A stretch of 64,000 nt of DNA from an uncultured Clostridia bacterium (GTDB lineage: Bacteria > Bacillota > Clostridia > Oscillospirales > Ruminococcaceae): positions 124,001-188,000 of the forward strand of contig CANRKB010000001.1 of assembly GCA_947631115.1 (NCBI GenBank), given 5' to 3'. Of the stretch, positions 39,095-48,443 are shown in pieces. The position numbers were made by a program, and so were the translations under genes. Each line of letters starts with the position of its first letter. Within the stretch, counting starts at the first letter, position 1. Below the pieces are notes generated by a model. That model had not been told where the DNA came from. It did not search any database and saw only the letters and a program-made list of their open reading frames with translations.

Positions 39095-41506
39095 TTAAAT
39101 TCCTCTTACTATCGCTCCGAAATCACTCGCAACAACCGCGTTTATCTTTATCATCTCGCTGTCCGCAATTTCGTCTGTAACATCACAGTCGTCCGCAAAC
39201 GTTATCGAGAACGACAGGCTCTTTTTGCCGAAACCGAGCTTTTCGTTTTCATAGTGGTCGAAAAGCTCTACCTTAACGGCTTTCGCGCTCGCTTGTCTTA
39301 TCGCGTTCTCAACATCTCCGCAGAGCGTTTTCTTGTCAAGGATAAGCGACAAATCGCGCTTTATCTTCGCAAAGCCGTTGTCGGGAACGTATTTAATTTC
39401 AGGCTCATACATCTCCTGAATTGCCGAATAGTTAAGCTCGGCAATTATAATGTTCAGGTCGGTCTTCTTGCCCTCGGCAATATTCAGCCCCTCGACAACC
39501 TCGTATCTGAGCTTTCCGAGATGTCCTATGCTCTTTTCGTTGCAGAAAATCTCGGCGGTCATTCCCGAATGGAGATAGGGTCTTTCGCCGCGCTTAAAGG
39601 TGAAATTAAGTCCGTTCGCAAGCGCAAAGCTTTCTATTGCCTCTTTCACAGTAAAGAACGTCTCGTCCGCGCCGTATGCGCCGAGGCAGAGAATTTTCCG
39701 TTCTTCGGGCGATTCTTTAAGCGGCAGTTCTTTCGGAAGATACACATTCGCAAGCTCGAAAAATCTGCCTTTTGAACGGTCGTTCTTTACATTGTCGGCA
39801 ATTACGTTTATCATACACGGCGACATAACCGTGCGCATTATCGAAAGATTGTCCGTTATCGGATTTAAAAGCTCAACGCATTTTCTTTCGGGAGCGTCCT
39901 CGGGGAGCATTATCATATCAAGCTCGCGCTTTGAGTACATTGCAAGCGTCTGTATCTCGTAAAATCCCATCGCGCAGAAGAATTTCTTTGCCGAAAGCTC
40001 CTTGTTCTGGAGATAATTAAGTCCGCCGCCCGTGACCTTTGCGCTGTCAAGAAATGTCGGAACAACGTGGCTGTAGCCGTACTCGCGGATAACTTCCTCC
40101 GCAATGTCCTGATAGTTTTCAATATCGGCTCTCCAGCGCGGAACGGTAAGGCTCAGCGTCTCGCCGTTTTCCTCAACTCCGAACTGAAGTGCGCGCAAAA
40201 TCTCAACGATAGTTTCCTGCGGAACATCTATGCCGAGTACGGAGTTCACCTTTGACACGGTAACGTCAAATTTCACGTTTTCGGTGCTTTCGCCTGCGGT
40301 CACATCATAAGCCGACGAGCTTATTTCAGCAACGCCCATTGTCTGAACAAGGTTCAGCGCTCTCGCCATTCCGCACTCAACGCCGTATTCGTCTACGCCC
40401 TTTTCAAACCTTGCCGCAGCGTCAGTGTGCAGTCCGAGAGAACGCGAGGTCTTTCTGACGTTATCTCTGCGGAATTTCGCCGCTTCAAGGAGAATTTCGG
40501 TCGTTGTCGGCTCGATTTCCGAGTTAAGACCGCCCATAATTCCCGCAAGTCCTACGCCCTTTGCCTTGTCGCAGATAAGCAGATTTTCGGCAGTAAGAAC
40601 GCGCTCTTTTTCGTCAAGCGTGGTTATCTTCTCGCCGTCCGTTGCTCTGCGTACAACTATCGACTTTCCGTCAAGCGTGTCCAAATCGTATGCGTGCATA
40701 GGCTGTCCGATTTCAAGGAGAACATAGTTTGTAATATCAACAATAGCGTCAATTGCTCCAAACCCGCATACCGAAAGCCTGCGTTTCATCCACTGCGGGC
40801 TTTCAAAGTGCTTTACATTATAAATATAATGTCCGAGATAGCGCGGGCAGAGGTCTTTGTCGATGACTTCTACGGAAATGTCGGGGTGAGTTTTTTCGGT
40901 GCGGTTATAGCTGTAGTCGGGTTCTTTAAGCGGCTTTTTCAGAAACGCCGCGACTTCTCTCGCTATTCCCAACACCGACTGACAGTCGGGGCGGTTTGCC
41001 GTAATTGAAATGTCAAACACATAGTCGTCAAGACCGAGATATTTTACAATATCCTCTCCAACGGGCGCGTCTTCGGGAAGAATTAAGATACCGTTTACGT
41101 CTGCGCCCTTTATCCAGTTGTCGTTTATTCCAAGCTCACCGCCCGAACAGAGCATACCGTAGCTTATCATATCCTTCATCTTGCGCGGCTGTATTTCCAA
41201 GCCGTTCGGAAGCATCGCCCCTACAAGCGCCGCAGGCACTTTCGCGCCCTTAAACACATTGTCCGCGCCCGTTAAAATAAGGTTGTCCGCGCCCTGTTCG
41301 CCGCAGTTGACGTGGCAGATATAAAGATGCGTTCCCTCGTATTTTTCAATTGACGTAACTTCGCCGACATAGATTTTTTCAATGTCCTTGCCTAAATAAA
41401 TCGTTTCTTCAACTTCAAATCCCGAACCGAACAGCTTTTCAACAAGCTCCTCGGTCGTAACGTCTATATCAACGTATTCTTTCAGCCAGCTTTGTAATAT
41501 CTTCAT
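39095..41506 (-). CDS. pheT: Phenylalanyl-tRNA synthetase beta subunit
   Basis: 803 residues, normal length. In order: EMAP/OB tRNA-binding domain (about 40-150), B3/B4 editing domain (about 205-375), B5 domains, catalytic-like core and C-terminal FDX-ACB anticodon-binding domain (PEIKYVPDNGFAKIKRDLSL onward). Forms an alpha2-beta2 enzyme with PheS. It follows pheS by 12 bp. Confidence 0.97.
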   Translation of the reverse strand: MKILQSWLKEYVDIDVTTEELVEKLFGSGFEVEETIYLGKDIEKIYVGEVTSIEKYEGTHLYICHVNCGEQGADNLILTGADNVFKGAKVPAALVGAMLPNGLEIQPRKMKDMISYGMLCSGGELGINDNWIKGADVNGILILPEDAPVGEDIVKYLGLDDYVFDISITANRPDCQSVLGIAREVAAFLKKPLKEPDYSYNRTEKTHPDISVEVIDKDLCPRYLGHYIYNVKHFESPQWMKRRLSVCGFGAIDAIVDITNYVLLEIGQPMHAYDLDTLDGKSIVVRRATDGEKITTLDEKERVLTAENLLICDKAKGVGLAGIMGGLNSEIEPTTTEILLEAAKFRRDNVRKTSRSLGLHTDAAARFEKGVDEYGVECGMARALNLVQTMGVAEISSSAYDVTAGESTENVKFDVTVSKVNSVLGIDVPQETIVEILRALQFGVEENGETLSLTVPRWRADIENYQDIAEEVIREYGYSHVVPTFLDSAKVTGGGLNYLQNKELSAKKFFCAMGFYEIQTLAMYSKRELDMIMLPEDAPERKCVELLNPITDNLSIMRTVMSPCMINVIADNVKNDRSKGRFFELANVYLPKELPLKESPEERKILCLGAYGADETFFTVKEAIESFALANGLNFTFKRGERPYLHSGMTAEIFCNEKSIGHLGKLRYEVVEGLNIAEGKKTDLNIIIAELNYSAIQEMYEPEIKYVPDNGFAKIKRDLSLILDKKTLCGDVENAIRQASAKAVKVELFDHYENEKLGFGKKSLSFSITFADDCDVTDEIADSEMIKINAVVASDFGAIVRGI

Positions 41507-41518
41507 TTCAATTCCCCC

Positions 41519-42538
41519 TTACGCCTTGAACTGCTCCAAGAAATCCTGCTCGTTTCTGAACAGAACGCCCATATTTGAAATGCCGTATTTCAGCATAGTT
41601 ATGCGCTCAATGCCTATTCCGAAGGCAAGACCCGAATAAACCTCGCTGTCAATGCCGCAGTTTTCGAGGACTTTTTTGTTTACAACGCCGCCGCCAAGAA
41701 CTTCAATCCAGCCCGTTCCCTTGCACAGCGAACAGCCCTTTCCTCCGCACTCGAAGCACGAAACGTCGACTTCTACGCTCGGCTCTGTAAACGGGAAGTA
41801 CGAGGGTCTTAAACGCGTTTTTGTGCCGCTGCCGAAAATCTCCTGAACGAATTTGTCGAGCATACCCTGCAAATCGCACAGCGTAATGCCCTTGTCAACG
41901 ACAAGCCCTTCCATCTGCGAGAACATCGGCGAGTGCGTAGCGTCACTGTCCGAGCGGAAAACTTTCCCCGGGACAAGAACCTTTATGGGCGGCTTGTGGG
42001 TGTCCATAGTGCGTATCTGCCCGGGCGAAGTGTGAGTTCTTAAAAGCAGCTCTTCCGTGAGGTAGAACGTGTCCTGCATATCGCGCGAGGGGTGGTCTTT
42101 AAGAACGTTCAGACGTGTAAAGTTGTGGTCGTCGTCCTCAATCTCTGGACCTTCAAATACTTCAAACCCCATTCCCGCGAAAACGTCTATCATCTGATGC
42201 TTAATGAGCGTTATGGGGTGAAGATTGCCTATGTCGCGTTTCATAGCGGGCATTGTTACATCTATCGCCTCGCGCTCGTATCTTGCTTTAAGCTCAAGCT
42301 CCTTTACCTGCGCCTGCTTTTGCGCGTACAAGCCCTGCGCCCATTCGCGCACTTCGTTTACGGCTTTTCCGAAGCTCGGCTTTTCTTCGGGGGGAACGTT
42401 TTTCATTTCCTTCATAAGCCCCTGAATAACTCCCTGTTTGCCGAGATAGCTCTGCCAGAATTCCGAAAGGGAAACGTTGTCCTTTACTTCTTCGATTTTG
42501 GCTTTTACCTGTTCTTTGATTTCGCTGAAATCTTTCAT
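41519..42538 (-). CDS. pheS: Phenylalanyl-tRNA synthetase alpha subunit
   Basis: 339 residues: N-terminal coiled coil (about 1-95), then the class II catalytic core with motif 2 around [13 protein letters not shown] and motif 3 [28 protein letters not shown] and a CxxC-like [10 protein letters not shown] insert are typical. The ATG at 42538 has AAGGAG; the longer ORF start (42667) would run into the T-box leader. Transcription is set by the Phe T-box upstream. Confidence 0.97.
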   Translation of the reverse strand: MKDFSEIKEQVKAKIEEVKDNVSLSEFWQSYLGKQGVIQGLMKEMKNVPPEEKPSFGKAVNEVREWAQGLYAQKQAQVKELELKARYEREAIDVTMPAMKRDIGNLHPITLIKHQMIDVFAGMGFEVFEGPEIEDDDHNFTRLNVLKDHPSRDMQDTFYLTEELLLRTHTSPGQIRTMDTHKPPIKVLVPGKVFRSDSDATHSPMFSQMEGLVVDKGITLCDLQGMLDKFVQEIFGSGTKTRLRPSYFPFTEPSVEVDVSCFECGGKGCSLCKGTGWIEVLGGGVVNKKVLENCGIDSEVYSGLAFGIGIERITMLKYGISNMGVLFRNEQDFLEQFKA

Positions 42539-42571
42539 TTTTATGCTCCTTGTCTTTAATGTATTTGAAAC

Positions 42572-42847
42572 AAAAAACCCGACCCGCAAAGCCTTTTCGG
42601 TCTTGCAAAGTCGGGACGAAAATCTATTCCGCGTTACCACCCGTATTCGGAGTTTAATGCTCCGCACTCAAACGCTTTATCGACAGCGAACGTTCCGCTT
42701 AGTTTCTCGCGGACAGCTCCAACGCTGAAATTCGCGGATAAACACGGCGGAACGCTCTCAGCATTGCATTATTCGCATTTACCAAATAATGCTGCGTTCT
42801 TCTCTGTGGCTTTAGTATATCCGTTACTTACACGTTTTCACAGCCTT
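42572..42847 (-). ncRNA. T-box riboswitch leader of pheST
   Basis: The leftward transcript holds the antiterminator bulge sequence GGGTGGTAACGCGG (42629-42642), matching the T-box core, and then a terminator: CCCGAC...GTCGGG and six T (42572-42615). A long stem I region lies upstream. The specifier should be UUC for tRNA-Phe; a TTC occurs in GAATTTCAGCG in the right area, but I cannot fold it with certainty. Uncharged tRNA-Phe would favour read-through into pheS. Confidence 0.92.
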
Positions 42848-42853
42848 AGTGAC

Positions 42854-42882
42854 AGTATATCACAATTATAATTTTTTGTCAA
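42854..42882 (-). promoter_or_regulatory. Promoter for pheST T-box
   Basis: Leftward TTGACA (42877-42882), 17-bp spacer, TATACT (42854-42859). It overlaps the 3' end of the preceding gene. Confidence 0.85.
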
Positions 42883-43756
42883 GAACTTTTTTCCACAAAA
42901 GCCTGTTTTCATTGAAAACACATTCTATCTCTTTACGTTCCGTCAGATACGAAAGATAAGACCGCGCCGTTTCTCCTATAAGCTCGTATTGCATTACATA
43001 AAGCTTTATGCCGAATTCTCCGAGCAGTTTCGCGATAAGCTCGTCTATGGAAATGGCGTTTTCACAAAGCCTTTTTATAACGCTGCATACCTCGAAAACA
43101 TCTGCGGTATTCTCGTCGCAAAGGGTCTTTATTTCTTTTACGGGCTTGCTATGAGAGGGTACGAAAATTTTCCCATCGGTATTTTTCAGCCGTTCAAGCG
43201 AAGAAAGGTGCGCTTTTATGTCGTATAAAAAAGGTATTCTGTATCTGTCTATCGTGGTTTTGTCCGACACCGTGTCGCCTATAAACCAGACCTTGTCGCT
43301 TGTACAAAACGCCACCTGTTCAAAATCGTGACCGTCGATGTGCATAAACGAAAGCCCATTCGGCAGGACGCTTTCAGACAATTCCTCACATTCGCACGCT
43401 TCCGGCATAACAAACTTGCTTCTCATTCTTGCGCTCGGAAAACCGCCGTAAAGCGTCGTCGGGATAAGATAGGGATAGCGCACCAGCTGGGCGCATACCC
43501 CCGGAGCATAAACCTTACAGCCGGTTTGTTCTTTAAGATAAGCGCAGGCGCCCGCATGGTCGGCGTGAGAGTGAGTAAGAAAGATCTTTTCGAGTTTCCA
43601 TTTTCTCTCGGCAATAATGCTCAAAATTGCCTTTCCGAAACTTTTGTCAAGCCCCGCGTCAATAAGACAGCAGCTGTTGCCGTAAACATAAACGCCGACA
43701 TTTGTGGTCTGGTCAATAAAAAAAATATGCTCTCCGAGCTGATGAATTTCGCTCAT
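42866..43756 (-). CDS. Metallo-beta-lactamase-fold hydrolase
   Basis: 296 residues. The MBL metal motif is THSHADH, with later His in HIDGHDFEQ, Asp in IGDTVSD and His in VPSHSKP. A C-terminal helical extension of about 90 residues follows, as in MBL proteins with a winged-helix-like tail. Substrate unknown (thioester or nucleotide hydrolases are typical). Its start overlaps the stop of the kinase gene (TGATG), so they are coupled. Confidence 0.88.
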   Translation of the reverse strand: MSEIHQLGEHIFFIDQTTNVGVYVYGNSCCLIDAGLDKSFGKAILSIIAERKWKLEKIFLTHSHADHAGACAYLKEQTGCKVYAPGVCAQLVRYPYLIPTTLYGGFPSARMRSKFVMPEACECEELSESVLPNGLSFMHIDGHDFEQVAFCTSDKVWFIGDTVSDKTTIDRYRIPFLYDIKAHLSSLERLKNTDGKIFVPSHSKPVKEIKTLCDENTADVFEVCSVIKRLCENAISIDELIAKLLGEFGIKLYVMQYELIGETARSYLSYLTERKEIECVFNENRLLWKKVLDKKL

Positions 43757-44595
43757 CAGTTATAAACTCCCACGGTCTTTATAAGCTCCCCGAGCAGCGG
43801 TTCAAACTTAACTCCGTACCAGTGCGAGCTGTCGTCTATCGTATACTCAATGCACGAAAGCGTATAATCAGCCGCTGTTTTTGCCGCGTCATAGGCGTTC
43901 ATGCCGTTCATAAGCGCGCCTGTAAACGCCGAGGCATAAACGTCGCCCGTGCCGTGACAGCCGCCTTTTATCTTTTTGTGCTTATAATAGCTGTAGTTTC
44001 CGTTTTCGTATACGACAACGCCCGTGCTTTGGCTCTCATAGCTCACTCCCGTGAGTATAACGGTTTTAGCTCCCGTTTCGCTCAGCTTTAAGAGCAATTC
44101 GTCAATATACGCCTTGTCATAGCTTTCGCGGTATTCCGCTCCCGTCAGGAAACATGCCTCGGTTATATTCGGAAGTATGATGTCCGCATTTGAAATAAGC
44201 TTTTTCATAGCGCTTACAAAAATATCGTCAAAGCCCGCGTAAAGCTTTCCGTTGTCAGCCATAGCGGGGTCGCAGATAAATTTACCGCCCTTGTTCATAC
44301 GGCTTTTTATAACGTCCAGAACATAATCTATCTGCTTTGCCGAGCCGAGATAACCCGTATATACCGCCTCAAACGAGAGATTTTCTTTTTCCCACTGCTC
44401 GCGTATCTTCGGGATTTCTTCCGTAAGGTCTGCAAACGTCCAGCCCGAAAAACCGCCCGTGTGGTTTGACAAAACCGCAGAGGGCAGAATCGCCGTTTCA
44501 ATGCCGCAAGCCGACAGTATCGGCAGAGCGACCGTCAGCGAGCATTGTCCCACGCACGAAATGTCCTGTATAGTAAGCACTCTTTTATAATCCAT
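43756..44595 (-). CDS. Pyridoxal/pyridoxamine kinase (PdxK/PdxY-like)
   Basis: 279-residue ribokinase-fold B6 salvage kinase. Marks are IQDISCVGQCSLTVALPI at the N-terminus, SNHTGGFSGW, CDPAMADNGKLY and the catalytic GGCHGTGDVYASAF. It would make PLP, the cofactor of the two nearby cysteine desulfurases, though no direct link is shown. Promoter just upstream. Confidence 0.92.
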   Translation of the reverse strand: MDYKRVLTIQDISCVGQCSLTVALPILSACGIETAILPSAVLSNHTGGFSGWTFADLTEEIPKIREQWEKENLSFEAVYTGYLGSAKQIDYVLDVIKSRMNKGGKFICDPAMADNGKLYAGFDDIFVSAMKKLISNADIILPNITEACFLTGAEYRESYDKAYIDELLLKLSETGAKTVILTGVSYESQSTGVVVYENGNYSYYKHKKIKGGCHGTGDVYASAFTGALMNGMNAYDAAKTAADYTLSCIEYTIDDSSHWYGVKFEPLLGELIKTVGVYN

Positions 44596-44635
44596 AGTTA
44601 TCGTCCTTTCTTATCGCAAAAATTTCAACAAAACG

Positions 44636-44664
44636 ATTGTACCACATTTTATGGATAAAATCAA
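44636..44664 (-). promoter_or_regulatory. Promoter for pyridoxal kinase gene
   Basis: Leftward TTGATT (44659-44664), 17-bp spacer, TACAAT (44636-44641). A GC hairpin GCCGCA/TGCGGC lies further upstream at about 44696-44711. Confidence 0.75.
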
Positions 44665-44797
44665 CAGTTTTTGAAAAATTTTTTTAAAAATGTTACGCCG
44701 CAATACTGCGGCATAAAAGATACAGCGTTCTGACAGCTTAGATAATTATGTCGGGTTTAAATCTGTTAAAAATTAAAAAATTTTTTTAAATAATATA

Positions 44798-44860
44798 TTG
44801 ACAAACGGGAAAAATTGTGTTATCATACATTTGTGGCATAGACCTAGTATGTTAATAGGT
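44798..44860 (+). promoter_or_regulatory. nifS-nifU promoter with IscR-like palindrome
   Basis: TTGACA (44798-44803), 17-bp spacer, TATCAT (44821-44826). About 15 bp downstream of the -10 is the imperfect palindrome ACCTAGTATGTTAATAGGT (44842-44860), symmetric as ACCTAnTAnnnTAnTAGGT. Rrf2/IscR regulators of Fe-S operons bind sites of this general shape. No iscR gene is in the window. Confidence 0.7.
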
Positions 44861-44979
44861 GATACAAGCGCGACCGCGCATTATTTCGGAGAATAAACAC
44901 GCATTGCCAAGAAAATGTCCGACAGTGAAATGACGCGCGTTATGCTTTGCATTATTGAAAAAAGAAAAGAGGAAATTGT

Positions 44980-46164
44980 ATGAGACAAATTTATCTCGAC
45001 AACGCCGCTACAACGTGCGTTAAAGAAGAAGTCCTGCGGGAAATTCTCCCGTATTTTACAGAGGACTACGCAAACCCGTCGGCAATTTATTCTTTCGCAC
45101 AAAAGGCTTCTCAGGCTGTCGAGGACGCAAGGCGAAAAGCGGCGGAGCTTATCGGCGCAAACGCAAACGAAATTTATTTTACCGCGGGCGGCAGCGAGTC
45201 GGACAACTGGGCGCTTAAAGCCGCGGCGGAGGCTTATAATTCCAAAGGTAAGCACATCATAACGAGCGCGATAGAACATCATGCGATCCTTCATACCTGC
45301 AGCTATCTTGAAAAACAGGGGTATGAGGTGACATATCTCAAAGTTGACGAATACGGGAAAATCTCGCTCGAGGAGCTTAAAAAAGCCGTTCGCCCCGATA
45401 CAATTCTTATAAGCGTTATGACCGCGAACAATGAGATAGGAACTATCGAGCCGATAAAGGAAATAGGCAAAATAGCTCACGAAAACGGAATTTTGTTCCA
45501 TACCGACGCTGTCCAGGCATACGGGCATATACCGATAGACGTAAACGAGATGAATATAGATATGCTTTCCGCAAGCGGGCATAAGCTCGGCGGTCCTAAA
45601 GGCACGGGGCTTTTGTATATCCGAAAGGGCGTAAAGATACGCTCGTTTATCCATGGCGGCGCGCAGGAAAGAAACAGGCGCGCGGGTACGCTGAACACCG
45701 CGGGCATAGTCGGACTAGGAAAAGCCGCGGAGCTTGCAAAAGCGCAAATGCAAAGCAGAGCGGAATATGAAACGAAGCTCAGAGATCATCTTATTTCCCG
45801 CGTACTTTCCGAGATACCGTATTCAAGACTTAACGGCGACCCTAAAGACCGTCTTCCCAACAACGCGAACTTCTGTTTTCGGTTTATCGAGGGAGAATCA
45901 ATGCTTATAATGCTCGACAGGCTCGGAATATATGCGTCCAGCGGCTCTGCCTGTACGTCGGGTTCTCTTGACCCGTCGCATGTTCTTCTCGCCATAGGGC
46001 TTCCGCATGAAATTGCGTACGGCTCTTTGAGGCTCACGCTCTCAGAGGAAACGACCTTGAAGGATATAGATCACACCGTAGACGAGCTAAAAGGCATTAT
46101 AAAAAGACTTCGCGATATGTCGCCGCTCTATGCGGACTTTATTTCGGAAAAGAAAGGGGCATAA
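44980..46164 (+). CDS. nifS: Cysteine desulfurase NifS/IscS
   Basis: 394-residue PLP cysteine desulfurase for Fe-S cluster assembly. DNAATTCVKEEV, TAGGSESDNWAL, FHTDAVQAYGH, PLP-Lys SGHKLGGPKGTG and the Cys loop SSGSACTSGSLDPSH are all present, the last long and flexible as in IscS-type enzymes. The ribosome site is AGAGGAAA. A 22-codon frame just upstream ends in an ATGA overlap with this start but has no clear ribosome site. nifU follows 4 bp later. Confidence 0.95.
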   Translation: MRQIYLDNAATTCVKEEVLREILPYFTEDYANPSAIYSFAQKASQAVEDARRKAAELIGANANEIYFTAGGSESDNWALKAAAEAYNSKGKHIITSAIEHHAILHTCSYLEKQGYEVTYLKVDEYGKISLEELKKAVRPDTILISVMTANNEIGTIEPIKEIGKIAHENGILFHTDAVQAYGHIPIDVNEMNIDMLSASGHKLGGPKGTGLLYIRKGVKIRSFIHGGAQERNRRAGTLNTAGIVGLGKAAELAKAQMQSRAEYETKLRDHLISRVLSEIPYSRLNGDPKDRLPNNANFCFRFIEGESMLIMLDRLGIYASSGSACTSGSLDPSHVLLAIGLPHEIAYGSLRLTLSEETTLKDIDHTVDELKGIIKRLRDMSPLYADFISEKKGA

Positions 46165-46168
46165 ACTT

Positions 46169-46606
46169 ATGTACAGTGAAAAGGTAATGGATCATTTTAC
46201 AAATCCGAGAAACGTCGGAGAGATCGAAAACGCCAGCGGCGTAGGAACAGTCGGAAACGCAAAGTGCGGGGATATTATGAGGATATATCTCGACATCGAC
46301 GACGACGGGATAATAAAGGACGTAAAGTTCAAAACGTTCGGCTGCGGGGCGGCTGTCGCTACAAGCAGCATGGCGACGGAGCTTGTCAAGGGAAAGAATG
46401 TACAGCAGGCTCTCGAAGTCACAAACAAAGCCGTTATGGAAGCCTTAGACGGTCTGCCGCCCGTAAAGGTGCATTGTTCGCTTCTTGCGGAAGAAGCGAT
46501 ACACGCGGCTTTGTGGGATTATGCGCAGAAAAAGGGGATAAAGATAGAGGGTCTTGAAAAGCCGCCGCAGGATATAGGGGAGATAGTCGAAGAGGAAGAT
46601 TATTAA
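46169..46606 (+). CDS. nifU: Fe-S cluster scaffold NifU/IscU
   Basis: 145-residue IscU-type scaffold. The three cluster Cys are in GNAKCGDIM, TFGCGAA and KVHCSLL. It lacks the ferredoxin-like and C-terminal domains of full NifU. ATG 46169 has AAAGGGG; the track start at 46130 is inside nifS. The repeat element begins on the base after its stop codon. Confidence 0.95.
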   Translation: MYSEKVMDHFTNPRNVGEIENASGVGTVGNAKCGDIMRIYLDIDDDGIIKDVKFKTFGCGAAVATSSMATELVKGKNVQQALEVTNKAVMEALDGLPPVKVHCSLLAEEAIHAALWDYAQKKGIKIEGLEKPPQDIGEIVEEEDY

Positions 46607-46766
46607 CAGACTGTATAGAAAGCCCCATCTGCGGCGTAGCGTTATCCGCCGAAGGCGAATAATGCGGCGGCTTACTGCGGCAGGCACAAAGCCTAGCCGC
46701 AGCACCGCTTCAGCGTTGTACGCGAAGCGTTCAACGCGTGCATACTGGGGCTTTCTATACAGTCTG
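46607..46766. repeat. Hairpin repeat family 1, copy B
   Basis: 160-bp element with inverted ends CAGACTGTATAGAAAGCCCC / GGGGCTTTCTATACAGTCTG (perfect 20-bp arms). Inner stems include CTGCGGC/GCCGCAG, which reads CTGCAAC/GTTGCAG in copy A: two paired changes that keep the stem. The GCTTCAGCGTTGTACGCGAA segment is identical to copy A. Confidence 0.92.
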
Positions 46767-46782
46767 TATTAGGGCAATAAAT

Positions 46783-46840
46783 AAAGCCTCGGATATGCCG
46801 CAGTGTTCAGTATGAACAATGAGCTGTCCGAGGCTTTTTT
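46783..46840 (+). terminator. Terminator after nifU/repeat
   Basis: Stem GCCTCGGA/TCCGAGGC then six T. Its loop holds a 15-bp palindrome TGTTCA-gta-TGAACA that echoes repeats in front of the polymerase gene. Confidence 0.85.
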
Positions 46841-46850
46841 ATCGACAACG

Positions 46851-46969
46851 TTTTGTTCAATGACTTGTCGCTAATGAACAAAATTCGGAAATAAAATTCG
46901 GCAAAAATTAACGATGATTTTTCGGGCAAAATCGGTTATAATGTTCATAGCAAAATAATCGTATGAACA
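46851..46969 (+). promoter_or_regulatory. Putative operator region of Y-family polymerase gene
   Basis: Two long-spaced inverted repeats flank and follow the -10: TTTTGTTCA (46851-46859) / TGAACAAAA (46875-46883), and TGTTCATA (46942-46949) / TATGAACA (46962-46969). TATAAT is at 46937-46942; the -35 is weak. This is not the Firmicutes LexA box, which is GAAC-N4-GTTC, the opposite arm order. Confidence 0.5.
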
Positions 46970-46980
46970 GGTGAAACGAT

Positions 46981-48441
46981 ATGCCCGAAAAAATTTATAT
47001 AGCCATAGATTTAAAGTCGTTCTATGCGTCGGTAGAGTGCGTGGAACGCGGACTTGACGCGCTTTCGACAAACCTTGTGGTAGCAGACGAAAGCAGGACG
47101 GAAAAAACCATTTGCCTTGCGGTATCTCCGTCGCTCAAAGCATACGGCATACCCGGGCGGCCGCGCCTTTTCGAGGTAGTAAGCAGGGTAAGCGAAATAA
47201 ATGCCGCCCGAAAAAGGCAAACTCCCGGAAAGATGTTTTCGGGAAAGTCGGTGTTTAAAAAAGAGCTCGAACAAAATAAGTTCCTCGCGGTGGACTATAT
47301 TGTCGCGCCGCCGAGAATGTCGCTGTATATCGACTACAGCACGAGGATATACGACATCTATCTTCGTTATATAGCTCCCGAAAATATCCATGTTTATTCC
47401 GTGGACGAGGTGTTTATTGACGCGACGGGTTATCTTAAAACTTACAAAAAAACGCCGCGCGAGCTTGCGATGATGCTCGTAAACGAAGTGTATAAGGAAA
47501 CGGGCATAACCGCAACAGCGGGTATAGGAACAAACCTCTATCTTGCAAAGGTCGCTATGGACATTCTGGCAAAGCGTATCCCCGCGGATAAAAACGGCAT
47601 GAGGATAGCAAAACTCGATATAATGAGCTATCGCAGAATTATGTGGGATCATAAGCCCCTCACGGATTTTTGGCGCATAGGGCGCGGAACGGCGGACGCT
47701 CTCGAAAGAAACGGAATGTTCACAATGGGCGACGTCGCGCGCAGGTCTTTAGAGGATTACGGGCTTTTCTTAAAGCTGTTCGGCGTGAACGGCGAACTTG
47801 TGGTAGACCATGCGTGGGGCGAAGAATCTTGTACAATTGAGGACATAAAAGCCTATAAGCCGCGTTCTTCCTGCATCAGCAGCGGGCAGGTATTAAGCGA
47901 GCCTTATCCTTATGAAAAAGCGAAGATGATAGTCTGCGAAATGGCTGACGATATTGCGCTAGACCTTGTGGAAAAGCGCCTTATAACGGGAAAACTGACG
48001 CTCACTATCGGTTATGATACCGAAAACGTTTCAAACGGAGCGAGCGGGGAATATACGTTCGATTTCTACGGCAGACCTATCCCCGTTCACGCTCACGGAA
48101 CGACAAACCTTACTAAGATGACTTCTTCTTCAAGGCTGATAAAACAAGCGGCTGAGAGCCTTTTTGACAGGATAATAAACGAAAATTATACGGTGAGAAG
48201 AATAAACATAACCGCCTGTAATGTTGTTCCGGAAAGTTATGAACATAATTTTTACGAACAGCTTAATTTGTACAACGAAAATTCCGCCCCCTATGACATT
48301 GACAGAGAGCGGAATATGCAGCGCGCCATAATAAGCATAAAGAAAAAATACGGCAAAAACGCCGTCATAAAGGCAATGGACCTTCAGGACGGCGCGACGC
48401 AGATAAGCCGAAATTCGCAAATAGGCGGACATAAGGCGTGA
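46981..48441 (+). CDS. Y-family DNA polymerase (UmuC/UvrX-like)
   Basis: 486-residue translesion polymerase. The first catalytic motif is AIDLKSFYASVEC; the second is YSVDEVFID, where the usual SxDE is kept. HhH region and little-finger domain follow. A C-terminal QLNLY matches a beta-clamp binding peptide. The length and PRLFEV insert resemble the UvrX/YqjW group more than DinB. It probably acts in SOS mutagenesis, but no LexA site is visible. Confidence 0.9.
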   Translation: MPEKIYIAIDLKSFYASVECVERGLDALSTNLVVADESRTEKTICLAVSPSLKAYGIPGRPRLFEVVSRVSEINAARKRQTPGKMFSGKSVFKKELEQNKFLAVDYIVAPPRMSLYIDYSTRIYDIYLRYIAPENIHVYSVDEVFIDATGYLKTYKKTPRELAMMLVNEVYKETGITATAGIGTNLYLAKVAMDILAKRIPADKNGMRIAKLDIMSYRRIMWDHKPLTDFWRIGRGTADALERNGMFTMGDVARRSLEDYGLFLKLFGVNGELVVDHAWGEESCTIEDIKAYKPRSSCISSGQVLSEPYPYEKAKMIVCEMADDIALDLVEKRLITGKLTLTIGYDTENVSNGASGEYTFDFYGRPIPVHAHGTTNLTKMTSSSRLIKQAAESLFDRIINENYTVRRINITACNVVPESYEHNFYEQLNLYNENSAPYDIDRERNMQRAIISIKKKYGKNAVIKAMDLQDGATQISRNSQIGGHKA

Positions 48442-48443
48442 TA

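Noticed and set aside
44915-44983. 22-codon frame ending in ATGA on the nifS start
   Set aside because: No ribosome site for it, and nifS has its own AGAGGAAA; likely chance.
44881-45654. 257-aa minus ORF
   Set aside because: Antisense shadow of nifS; the plus strand has complete catalytic motifs.
46851-46969. LexA (SOS) box before the Y-family polymerase
   Set aside because: Arms are GTTC...GAAC with long spacers, not GAAC-N4-GTTC.
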